A DNA stretch of 6,060 nt from the NCBI GenBank assembly GCA_019310195.1, contig JAFDET010000343.1:1-6060 (forward strand). The letters run 5' to 3'. Position numbers and translations under genes: made by a program. Of the stretch, positions 1-6,009 are shown one piece after another. Within the stretch, counting starts at the first letter, position 1; every line of letters begins with the position of its first letter. The notes beneath the pieces are model-generated. The model worked only from the letters and a program-made list of their open reading frames with translations. It did not search any database and was not told the DNA's origin. This DNA comes from Deltaproteobacteria bacterium (GTDB taxonomy: Bacteria; Myxococcota_A; UBA9160; JAFDET01).

Positions 1-699
1 CCGCGCGACTGGCGCGCCGGTCTCGAGGCCATCGCAGCCCGCGGCGCCCGCCCGGTGCTGGTGCAGAGCCGGGCCATGCACGCCCTGGGCCCCGCGGACA
101 AGGCGGCCTTCTACGCCGAACTGGTGGAGCCCGCAGCCGGCGGTGCGCTGGCCTTCGAGCTCTCGCCGCGCTTCGCGCCCCACGGAGAGATCTGGGACGA
201 CGAGACCTTCGAGCGCATCCTCGCCGTCGAGAACATCCTCGGCTCGAAGCACTCGTCCCTGGAGCGCGGGGTGGAGCTTCGGCGCCTGGCGGCGCGCGAC
301 CGCGTTCGCCCGGACTACCGCCTCTACACCGGCAACGACCTGGCCATCGACCTGGTGGCCTACGGCAGCGACTACCTGCTGGGCCTCGCCACCTTCGCAC
401 CCGAACGCTTCGCCGAACGCGATCGCGCGTTGGCCGCGGGCGAGGCGTCGTTCCTGGAGCGCAACGATGCGCTCCAGCACCTGGGCAACGTCGGCTTCCG
501 GGAGCCGATCCCGGCCTACAAGCACGCCGCCGCCCAGTTCCTGCACATTGCCGGCCTGCTGGAGCACGACGGCATCCACCCGCGCGCGCCGCGGCGGCCC
601 GCATCCGAGCGCGTGCTGCTCTTCGACTGCGCCCGTCGCTTGGAACTGCTGGACGATCCTCAACGAGCTTGGCGAGAGCGCGTGGAGCCCTGGCTGTGA
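1..699 (+). CDS. DapA/N-acetylneuraminate lyase family protein, C-terminal part (5' end outside window)
   Basis: The frame is open from base 1 and ends at TGA 697-699, giving 232 visible residues; the N-terminus lies upstream. The GTG at 55 is only the first start-like codon and falls mid-domain. The protein looks like the second half of a class I aldolase TIM barrel of the dihydrodipicolinate synthase superfamily. A G-S-K-H-S-S segment has its lysine at 247-249 in the Schiff-base position. It is followed by YTGND (325-339) and a YGSDYLLGLATFAPERF stretch, matching the late barrel strands, then a helical C-terminal tail. Family members cleave or dehydrate 2-keto acids through a lysine imine. 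The segment where the catalytic YNxP motif is expected reads F-E-L-S-P (154-168), so the usual tyrosine is not evident and true DHDPS activity is doubtful. The stop overlaps the next gene's start (GTGA), suggesting an operon. The family call is firm; the substrate is unknown. Confidence 0.85.
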   Translation, partial: PRDWRAGLEAIAARGARPVLVQSRAMHALGPADKAAFYAELVEPAAGGALAFELSPRFAPHGEIWDDETFERILAVENILGSKHSSLERGVELRRLAARDRVRPDYRLYTGNDLAIDLVAYGSDYLLGLATFAPERFAERDRALAAGEASFLERNDALQHLGNVGFREPIPAYKHAAAQFLHIAGLLEHDGIHPRAPRRPASERVLLFDCARRLELLDDPQRAWRERVEPWL

Positions 700-2849
700 G
701 AGACGACACCCCGCCGATCCCGGGCGCGGTCTACACGCTGGCGCGGGACGGCTCTGCCCCGTCGGGCTATCCGGAGCATGCCGTCGAGGATCCCTTCTCC
801 GAGACCTGCTTCGAGTCGGACTACGAGGCCCGCCGGCAGGCCTTCCTGGAGCACGTGCGGCGCTCGCCGGCGCCGGAACATCTGTCTGGGGTCTTCCACG
901 AGACGGCCCGGATGGCCGCCGGCGGCGAGCCCCACGTCGCCGTGATCGGCTCCGCCCTGGACCACATCGACGAGCGCCGCGACTGCGCGGACTTCGTGAT
1001 GCACGCGATCCTGCGCCTGCTGCACCAGTTCCCCGACGATCCGCGCATCCCCGCGCCGCTCTGGACCCGTATGCGCGCCTCGGTGCTGGGGTTCAAGTAC
1101 TGGCCCGATGAGCCCGGAATCGACTCGCTCTGCTCCTGGACCGAGAACCACCAGATCCTGTTCGCATCCGCCGCCTTCCTGGCGGGAGGGCTCTTCCCGC
1201 GGCATGCCTTCGAAAGCTCCGGCGCTACCGGACGCGAGCTTCGCGCGCGCGCCGGGCAGCGCATCCTGCGCTGGCTGGAGCTGCGCTTCCGCACCGGCCA
1301 GAGCGAGTGGCTGTCCCATGTGTACTACGACGAGGACATGACCGCGCTGCTGAGTCTGGTGGACTTCGCCGAGGACGAAGAGCTGGCCCGGCGCGCCGCG
1401 ATAGTGCTTGACCTCTTCCTGCTGGACCTGGCCCTGCACTCGCATCGAGGGGTCTTCGGCAGCAGCCACGGGCGCTCCTACGAGCGCATGAAGAAGTGGG
1501 CCCGGGAGGAGAGCACCAGCGACACCTCCAAGCTGGTGTTCGGCACCGGCAGCTTCGCCCGGCTGGAGAACATGAGCGCGCCCTGCCTCGCGCTGTCCAC
1601 GGGCTACCGGGTGCCGCGCGTTCTGTGGGAGGTGGCCCGCGCCGCCGAGCGATCCTCCTTCGAGGTGCGCCAGCGCATGGGCATCCGCGTGGAGGAGGGC
1701 GCGCGTTGGGGCCTGGGCTACCGCGACCTGGAGGACGGAATGGTGTGGCTCTCCATGGAGGCCTACACGCACCCGCTGACGTTCACGCTCTTCACGCGCC
1801 TGCTCGACGCCTACAACTGGTGGGAGAACGAGTTCTTCCGGCCCTTCAAGCTGGGCCGGCCGCTGCTCGAGCGGCTGCGCCGCTGGCGCCTGCTTCCGTT
1901 GGCGGCGCGGATCCTGGAGCGCGACATCACCCGGAACCTGCGCCCGGAGGTCAACGTCACCACCTACCGCACGCCCGAGTACATGCTGAGCAGCGCCCAG
2001 GACTGGCGCCCGGGCTTCGGCGGCGACCAGCAGCACCTGTGGCAGGCGACGCTGGGGCCCGATGCGGTCTGCTTCACCACCCACCCGGGTCCGCGCAGCG
2101 CGCGGTCGCCGAGCCACTGGACGGGGTCCGCCAGCCTGCCGCGCGTGGCACAGTTCCGGAACGTGGTGATCTGCCTGTATCGCATCGACCGCCACCGGCC
2201 CGCCCTCTACGTGCGCAACAAGAACGGCTACACCCACGCCTGGCTGCCCCGCGACCGCTTCGACGAGGTGCGCGAGCAGCGCGGCTGGATGTTCGCGCGC
2301 CGCGGGCAAGCTTATCTGGCTCTGCGCAGCCGTAGCCCCGGCCATTGGCAAAGCGAGCCGGGCGAGGACGCCGGCCGCGAGTGGCTGGCGCCGGGCTGGG
2401 ACGCGGCCTGGATCTGCGAGCTGGGCAGCCGCGCCGAGCACGGTAGCTTCCGCGTGTTCGTGGAACGCGTGGCGGGCGCGCCGCTGGACTTCGGCGACCG
2501 GCAGGTCGTCTACACCTCGCCGAGCCAGGGGAGGCTCGAGCTCGGCTGGTCCGGCCCATTCGTGAGGGACGGCCAGCCGGTGCCGCTGGGCGGCTATCCC
2601 CGCTACGCCTGTCCCTGGGTTCAAGCGGCTTTCGGAGGCGAGCGCATCACCGTGCGCTGCGGCCAGGCGACCCTGGACCTGCGCTGGCCGGAGGCCGGCC
2701 GCGAGCCGGACACCTCGGGAGAACCTTCTGTCCCCGCGGGAACCTGGAGCGATTCGAATTCACTCGCGTGCCGCGGGCGTCTACCCTGGGTGAAGGCAAC
2801 GACTGGGGGACAGTGCGTGGGGTCCCGACCCGGTGCGGTGGAGGCGGCG
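696..2849 (+). CDS. Large soluble protein, possible carbohydrate-active enzyme; 3' end undefined
   Basis: I do not know a named function. GTG 696 is chosen because it overlaps the upstream stop (GTGA) and has GGAG at 684-687, 8 nt away; TTG 669 has no such site. No signal peptide or membrane segment is visible, so it is probably cytoplasmic. Residues 1 to about 400 look all-helical, with conserved-looking aromatic/acidic motifs: S-W-T-E-N-H (W148, H152), V-Y-Y-D-E-D (Y210-D214) and S-H-G-R-S-Y (H258). A second block has TYRTPEYMLSSAQD (Y424), DQQHLWQATL (H447, W449) and HPG (H463). The rest is beta-rich and seems to end near residue 670 (about 2700). This layout resembles heparinase/alginate-lyase type alpha-toroid plus beta-sandwich enzymes, but that is inference. 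No stop follows: the frame runs through an apparently non-coding stretch into the sigma gene. The end given is simply the base before the sigma start. Confidence 0.7.
2755..2783 (+). promoter_or_regulatory. Candidate ECF-type promoter upstream of the sigma gene
   Basis: CGAATTC (2755-2761) and CGTCTA (2778-2783) are separated by 16 nt. The -10 half is identical to a common ECF -10 form and the spacing matches the usual GGAAC-N16-CGTC arrangement, but the -35 keeps only the GAA core. It lies about 70 nt before the sigma start, where autoregulatory ECF promoters are often found. The surrounding 2700-2849 stretch does not look coding. The assignment rests on motif resemblance only. Confidence 0.3.
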
Positions 2850-3486
2850 TTGACCGAGCTCCCCGACCGCGACATCGATCGGCTCTGGCTGCGCGGCGAC
2901 GCGCGGGCCCTGTCGGAGCTGCATCGTCGCTACCGGCATCGCCTGGAAGCCGTCGCGTACCGCATCGTGGGCAACCGGGCCGACGCCGAGGACGTCGTCC
3001 AGCGCGTGTTCCTGGCGCTGCCCGACGCGGCCTACGGCGGTCGCGCCAGCCTGTGGACCTACCCTGGCGCTGCCCGACGCGGCCTACGGCGGTCGCGCCA
3101 GCCTGTGGACCTACCTGTACCGGTCGGCTTCCAACGCGGCGATCAACGTGCTGCGCGCGCGGCGTCGCTCCACCGCCCTGGAAGAGGCCAACCTGGCCCG
3201 GCTGGTGGATGCCGAGGCCGACAGCGTGCGCCCGGGTCAGGAATCACGCGTCTTCGAGAGCGAGATCATGGGCGCCGTAGCCCAGGCGTTGCTGGACGTG
3301 AAGCCGCAGCATCGCCGGGTCCTTGTGCTGCGCATCGTCTGGGGCCTGTCCAACACCGAGATCGCGGAACGCGAGGGCGTCCCCATGGCCACCGTGGGCA
3401 CCTGGCTGCGGCGCGGCCGCGAGGAGCTGCGCCGGGCCCTGGGCCCCATGGCCCGGGACCTGGCCCGCCGGAAGGACCGATCATGA
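2850..3486 (+). pseudogene. ECF RNA polymerase sigma factor, frameshifted by a 52-bp tandem duplication
   Basis: ECF sigma factors direct RNA polymerase to a small stress or envelope regulon. TTG 2850 is preferred because GGAGG (2840-2844) lies 5 nt upstream and the sigma-2 domain begins soon after. Residues 1-71 are in one frame: sigma region 2.1-2.2 with H-R-R-Y, Y-R-I-V-G-N and D-A-E-D-V-V-Q-R-V-F. After the duplication, the other frame carries L-Y-R-S-A-S-N-A-A-I-N-V-L-R (region 2.3-2.4) and a sigma-4 helix-turn-helix (G-L-S-N-T-E-I-A-E-R-E-G-V-P-M-A-T-V). The frame switch coincides exactly with a perfect 52-bp direct repeat. Deleting one copy gives an uninterrupted 194-residue protein, the normal size for the family. 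The stop TGA 3484-3486 overlaps the anti-sigma ATG. As written, no functional sigma factor can be made. A GTG at 3148 could restart only a region-4 fragment. Confidence 0.88.
3011..3114 (+). repeat. Perfect 52-bp tandem direct duplication inside the sigma gene
   Basis: Bases 3011-3062 and 3063-3114 are identical over all 52 positions. Each copy begins CCTGGCGCTGCCCGACG and ends CTGTGGACCTAC. The base after copy two also matches, giving 53 nt of overlap at the junction. 52 is not a multiple of three, so the second copy shifts the frame by +1. The repeat encodes the L-A-L-P-D-A-A-Y-G-G-R-A-S-L-W-T-Y part of sigma region 2. Confidence 0.97.
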
Positions 3487-3941
3487 GGCATGGACGCGCG
3501 CGCCGCCGGCTTCCGGCCCTGCTGGACGGACTGCTGGCCCCGGCCGAGGAGGCCAAGCTGCGAGCTCATCTGGAGGGCTGCCGCCGCTGCCGGCGAACCC
3601 TGGCCGAGCACCGGGCCGCGGAATCCCTGCTGCGGGCGGTGCCCGCGGGCATGCTGCCGCTGGCCGCGAGCCACGACACGGATGGTCGCCTCCAGGCCTT
3701 GGCCCGCTGGGCCCCGGCCCGGCGGCCCGAACCGAAGCTGGGCTGGCAGCTTCCGGCGCTCGGAGCCCTGGGCGCCACACTGGCGGTCTGGAGCATGGTG
3801 GGACTTGGCCCCAGCATGCCCACGCCGGGTGGGGAGCCGTCGACGCGGGCCCTGGTGGTGGCCGCCCGCATGCCGCTCACGTTCGGCGCCGTCGACCTGG
3901 TGGCCTCGGCCGCCCCCATCCCTTACACGCTGCGCCAGTAG
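3483..3941 (+). CDS. Membrane-anchored zinc-finger anti-sigma factor
   Basis: This 152-residue protein is the likely partner of the preceding ECF sigma factor, holding it inactive at the membrane until a signal arrives. ATG 3483 overlaps the sigma stop (ATGA) and is preceded by GGAAGGA (3470-3476), 6 nt away, an excellent ribosome site consistent with coupled translation. The N-terminus carries the HxxxCxxC zinc motif of anti-sigma domains (H29, C33, C36) after an L-L-D-G-L-L-A-P-A-E-E segment typical of the family. A hydrophobic segment at about residues 88-109 is the probable single membrane span, followed by a short exported tail of about 40 residues with no recognisable sensor domain. The gene is intact although its sigma partner is broken in this sequence. 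The cognate signal cannot be inferred. Confidence 0.87.
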   Translation: MRHGRARRRLPALLDGLLAPAEEAKLRAHLEGCRRCRRTLAEHRAAESLLRAVPAGMLPLAASHDTDGRLQALARWAPARRPEPKLGWQLPALGALGATLAVWSMVGLGPSMPTPGGEPSTRALVVAARMPLTFGAVDLVASAAPIPYTLRQ

Positions 3942-3985
3942 TCCGATCCCCGAGGGGACTCGTCCCGGGAATCGCTCTGGGGCTC

Positions 3986-4016
3986 CCCGCGCCGGCCTTG
4001 CGGCGCCGGGCGCGGG
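3986..4016 (+). terminator. GC-rich hairpin after the anti-sigma gene, possible terminator
   Basis: CCCGCGCC (3986-3993) and GGCGCGGG (4009-4016) form a perfect 8-bp stem around a 15-nt loop, 45 nt after the anti-sigma stop. No T-run follows, so it does not fit the classic intrinsic terminator. In such GC-rich DNA the pairing could be chance. Confidence 0.25.
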
Positions 4017-4073
4017 CTCCGGAGCGCAGCTACCATGTATGCGTTTTCCAAAGGCTTTCGAGGTCTCGGAGCG

Positions 4074-4313
4074 ATGAACCGGATTCGCGCTGCACGCCAG
4101 GCTCGGGGCTGGACGCAGACTGAACTTGCCGATCGCGCCGGCGTTTCGCCGCGCACGATCTATGCAGTGGAGCGCGGACTCAGCTGTCGTCAGGCAACCA
4201 AGCGACAAATCTTGACCGCACTCGGGGTCGCGTGGGAGTTGCGCGAGGATTACTTCGCCGGCGTGCGACGCGTGCGCCCCATGCCGCCCGAAGCCGAAGC
4301 GCAACGCGCATAG
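4074..4313 (+). CDS. Small XRE/Cro-C1 family helix-turn-helix protein
   Basis: This 79-residue DNA-binding protein is probably a transcriptional repressor or regulator. ATG 4074 is chosen because the fold begins at once (M-N-R-I-R-A-A-R). GAGG at 4060-4063 lies 10 nt upstream. ATG 4035 would add 13 residues unlike the family, but it has GGAG (4021-4024) 10 nt upstream and cannot be excluded. The helix-turn-helix spans about residues 14-35 (T-Q-T-E-L-A-D-R-A-G-V-S-P-R-T-I-Y-A-V-E-R-G), with a helical remainder (I-L-T-A-L-G-V). No sensor or enzyme domain is attached, as in compact XRE proteins. About 24 of 79 codons end in A or T, clearly more than in neighbouring genes, which may indicate separate ancestry. 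No toxin or restriction partner is visible next to it. The gene faces the secernin gene convergently. Confidence 0.85.
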   Translation: MNRIRAARQARGWTQTELADRAGVSPRTIYAVERGLSCRQATKRQILTALGVAWELREDYFAGVRRVRPMPPEAEAQRA

Positions 4314-4400
4314 CCGGCGGGGGCCCGCACTACGTTCGCCTCTGGCTCACTGCGCGCACCGCAGCGCACCCCGCTTGCACGGCCCTGCTCGCAGGGCGGC

Positions 4401-4431
4401 GCTTGCGGGCCGCAGGCTCTTGTTGCCCTTT
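4401..4431 (+). terminator. Terminator-like hairpin between the convergent XRE and secernin genes
   Basis: GCTTGCG (4401-4407) and CGCAGGC (4411-4417) form a 7-bp stem (one G-T pair) around a 3-nt loop. They are followed by TCTTGTTGCCCTTT, the most T-rich stretch nearby. This suits intrinsic termination of + strand transcription about 90 nt after the XRE stop. A second perfect hairpin, GCCCTG-CTCG-CAGGGC (4382-4397), lies just upstream without a T tract. Confidence 0.42.
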
Positions 4432-4445
4432 GATGCGCCTCGGGG

Positions 4446-5723
4446 CTACGGGTCGGAGAGCCGGTCGCAGAGTTCTCGGGTGCGCTCCAGCGTCTCGCTC
4501 AGTGCGCGGGCCATGAACTCGGACAAGATGCGCGCTCGCTCGTCCTGATTGGGCGCGGCCATCGCCCGCGCCTCGGCGTCCAGGCGGTCCGCTTCGAGCT
4601 TGCTCTCCAGGGGTTCGAAGGCCCGGCGTACCAGCGGCGTGCGCGTCGATCCATCCCGCGACACCCGCTCGCCCAGCGCATGGAAGATCCACCAGGCTGA
4701 CTCCCCGCCCGGCTGGGGGCCGCCGGCCGCCAGCTCGGCCGGGATCAGTCCGTCTACGTAGACCGGCAGGAAGATGCTGCTGCACGGCGTGTCGAACCCG
4801 ATCCACACGGGCCAGGGCCGCTCGCGCTCGGCGGGAAGCTCGGCCACCAGGCTGGCGGTGGTGCGGTGGACCGGCTCGCTGTGGGCGCAGACGGTGAAGT
4901 GGGCCTCCTCGGCCGGGTCGGTTCCAGGCTCCCACGCGGCGCCCCGATCGCCGTGGTCCCGCAAGATCGCCTGCATGCGCGCCACGTCCAGGGCGCCGTC
5001 GCTCTCCGCCAGGCGCTGCGTGGCGTTGCGCTGGCGACCCTCGGAAATGTGAGGCGGCACGTGGGGGTTGCGGTAGGCGCCGGCCACGTCGATGCGCCCG
5101 TTGCGCTCCCACCAGCCCTCACCGCGCGCGAAGCTCTCCAGGTCCGTCGACGCGATCTCCCAGTCGCGGCCCAGGGACATGTGGTTGGAGCAGGCGCCCA
5201 ACCGCACGCGGCGGGCCGCCCAGCGACGGTTGGACGTCTCGAGGACCCAGGCCTCCTCCGGGTCTGCAATCTGGAACGCGTTGTGGTAGCCCGTCCCGTC
5301 GGGGGCCAGGGCCGGGCCGCCCTGTCCGTGGGTCTCGATCAGGCCTGCGATGATCTCCAGGGTTTCCCGGGCCGTTCGGCCGCGCTCCAGGCCCAGGCGC
5401 ACCAGGTCCATCCCGATCAGACCGGGAGTTTCCTCGATGGGCTCGTTGGAAAACACCGTCAGGTTGCCGCAGGCGACGGCGTGCTCGTTGACCCCGTGCT
5501 CGAATCCCCAGACCCACCACGGCGAATGGCCCATGACGCGGTAGGTCTCGGCCACCTGGGGAATCTCGAGGTGCGTGCAGCGCACGCGGCACCCGGGGGC
5601 GTGCGCTGCCGCCGGATGCTGCACGAACGGCTGACATTCGCCGGGTTTCCGATCGCTGTTCTTGGCGAAGATCGTCGCACCGTTCGCGGTGTGTTCCCCG
5701 AGGGCAACCAGTGCGTCGCACAT
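4446..5723 (-). CDS. Secernin / peptidase C69 family Ntn-hydrolase
   Basis: This 425-residue protein belongs to the secernin/dipeptidase group of N-terminal-nucleophile hydrolases, in which a cysteine exposed at the N-terminus acts as nucleophile on amide bonds. The ATG at 5723-5721 is chosen because it puts Met directly before Cys2 (M-C-D-A-L-V-A-L), so Met removal would expose the nucleophile. The ATG at 5741 would add six residues (MGYGPV), possible only as a cleaved propeptide. Ribosome sites are weak for both. Family marks include F-A-K-N-S-D-R (residues 19-25), the C-T-H-L-E-I-P-Q-V segment, W-W-V-W-G-F-E-H-G-V-N-E-H, A-C-G-N-L-T, C-S-N-H-M-S-L and T-P-C-S-S-I-F-L-P-V-Y. Length is usual for bacterial secernins and no signal peptide is visible. 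It stands alone on the minus strand. The natural substrate is unknown for most bacterial members. Confidence 0.88.
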   Translation of the reverse strand: MCDALVALGEHTANGATIFAKNSDRKPGECQPFVQHPAAAHAPGCRVRCTHLEIPQVAETYRVMGHSPWWVWGFEHGVNEHAVACGNLTVFSNEPIEETPGLIGMDLVRLGLERGRTARETLEIIAGLIETHGQGGPALAPDGTGYHNAFQIADPEEAWVLETSNRRWAARRVRLGACSNHMSLGRDWEIASTDLESFARGEGWWERNGRIDVAGAYRNPHVPPHISEGRQRNATQRLAESDGALDVARMQAILRDHGDRGAAWEPGTDPAEEAHFTVCAHSEPVHRTTASLVAELPAERERPWPVWIGFDTPCSSIFLPVYVDGLIPAELAAGGPQPGGESAWWIFHALGERVSRDGSTRTPLVRRAFEPLESKLEADRLDAEARAMAAPNQDERARILSEFMARALSETLERTRELCDRLSDP

Positions 5724-5781
5724 GACTGGACCGTACCCCATTTCTTTGGGATTTCACTTTCCGGGCCGTCGGGATCCGTGC

Positions 5782-5787
5782 TTAAAT
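5782..5787 (+). promoter_or_regulatory. Weak -10-like element in the divergent intergenic region
   Basis: TTAAAT sits in the only AT-rich patch of the region (about 5745-5790), between the secernin start and a leader-like ORF at 5824. It matches 4 of 6 bases of the sigma-70 -10 box. No convincing -35 lies 16-18 nt upstream. The AT-rich patch probably holds promoters for both directions, but exact sites cannot be assigned. Confidence 0.2.
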
Positions 5788-5823
5788 CCGCTGGAGCCCC
5801 GGTGACGTCGAGAAGGGGGAGGA

Positions 5824-5868
5824 ATGTGCGCCGCTCCATGCACCGGGCTTTCGAGGCAACCATTGTGA
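5824..5868 (+). CDS. Possible 14-codon leader ORF
   Basis: ATG 5824 to TGA 5866-5868 encodes MCAAPCTGLSRQPL. A purine-rich AAGGGGGAGGA (5813-5823) directly precedes it, a strong if closely spaced ribosome site. The stop codon is immediately followed by a perfect 13-bp-stem hairpin, and the next + strand gene starts about 140 nt downstream. This order (short translated ORF, hairpin, gene) is that of attenuator leaders. The two cysteines are notable, but there is no run of one amino acid that would name a signal. A chance ORF remains possible. Confidence 0.3.
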   Translation: MCAAPCTGLSRQPL

Positions 5869-5901
5869 CGGCCTCCGCCGCGCCCCGTGCGGCGGAGGCC
5901 G
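5869..5901 (+). promoter_or_regulatory. Perfect 13-bp-stem hairpin upstream of the right-edge gene
   Basis: CGGCCTCCGCCGC (5869-5881) pairs without mismatch with GCGGCGGAGGCCG (5889-5901) around a 7-nt loop. It begins on the base after the leader-ORF stop. No T-run follows, so it is not a textbook terminator. It lies between divergent genes, where a terminator for a known gene is not expected. The 3' arm (5889-5895) could instead pair with CCGCCGC at 5925-5931, giving a competing structure. It could regulate the downstream gene or end a short transcript. Confidence 0.5.
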
Positions 5902-6009
5902 CTCGCTTCCGGCGTCTGGGAGCGCCGCCGCCGGTGCGCTGACGCGGAGCGGCGCGCTCGCCGCTTCCGTCCGCTCGCCGGAGGACCCGGTTCTTCAGGA
6001 GGACTTCCA

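Larger units (their letters stand above)
696..3941 (+). other. Continuous open frame joining three genes (not believed to be one protein)
   Basis: One frame stays open from GTG 696 (or TTG 669) to TAG 3939-3941, about 1080 codons. It contains, in order, the large soluble protein (to about 2700), a linker of intergenic character (about 2700-2849), sigma residues 1-71 (2850-3062), an out-of-frame reading of the sigma C-terminal half (3063-3482) and the complete anti-sigma protein (3483-3939). The 3063-3482 segment is Pro/Gly/Arg/Ala-rich low-complexity sequence, typical of a wrong frame in GC-rich DNA. An automatic caller would probably report one chimeric protein here. It arises from the 52-bp duplication plus the lack of a stop before the sigma gene. 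Confidence 0.75.

Noticed and set aside
669..671. TTG 669 as the start of the large gene
   Set aside because: It would overlap the upstream gene by 31 bp and lacks a ribosome site. GTG 696 has GGAG at 8 nt and a GTGA overlap.
660..2624. Long minus-strand open frame of 654 codons opposite the large gene
   Set aside because: Rich in Ala, Arg, Gly, Gln and His with no recognisable domain. It is the antisense shadow of a GC-rich gene whose + strand product has clear protein character.
2739..2745. GGAACCT as the -35 of an ECF promoter
   Set aside because: No ECF -10 lies 15-17 nt downstream. CGTCTA is 32 nt away, too far to pair with it.
3148..3486. GTG 3148 as the start of an independent small sigma-4-like protein
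   Set aside because: No ribosome site stands out, and the sequence just upstream in the same frame continues sigma region 2.3-2.4. It is the downstream piece of the frameshifted gene.
3237..4304. Minus-strand open frame of 355 codons across sigma, anti-sigma and XRE genes
   Set aside because: It crosses three well-supported + strand genes and two gene boundaries, and its composition is low complexity. It is a shadow frame.
4866..5942. Plus-strand open frame of 358 codons opposite the secernin gene
   Set aside because: The minus strand encodes a clear secernin with family motifs over the same bases. The plus product shows none.
5922..5955. GCGCCGC/GCGGCGC inverted repeat as a terminator or operator
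   Set aside because: A 7-bp GC-only stem with a 20-nt loop and no T tract is expected by chance in this composition.
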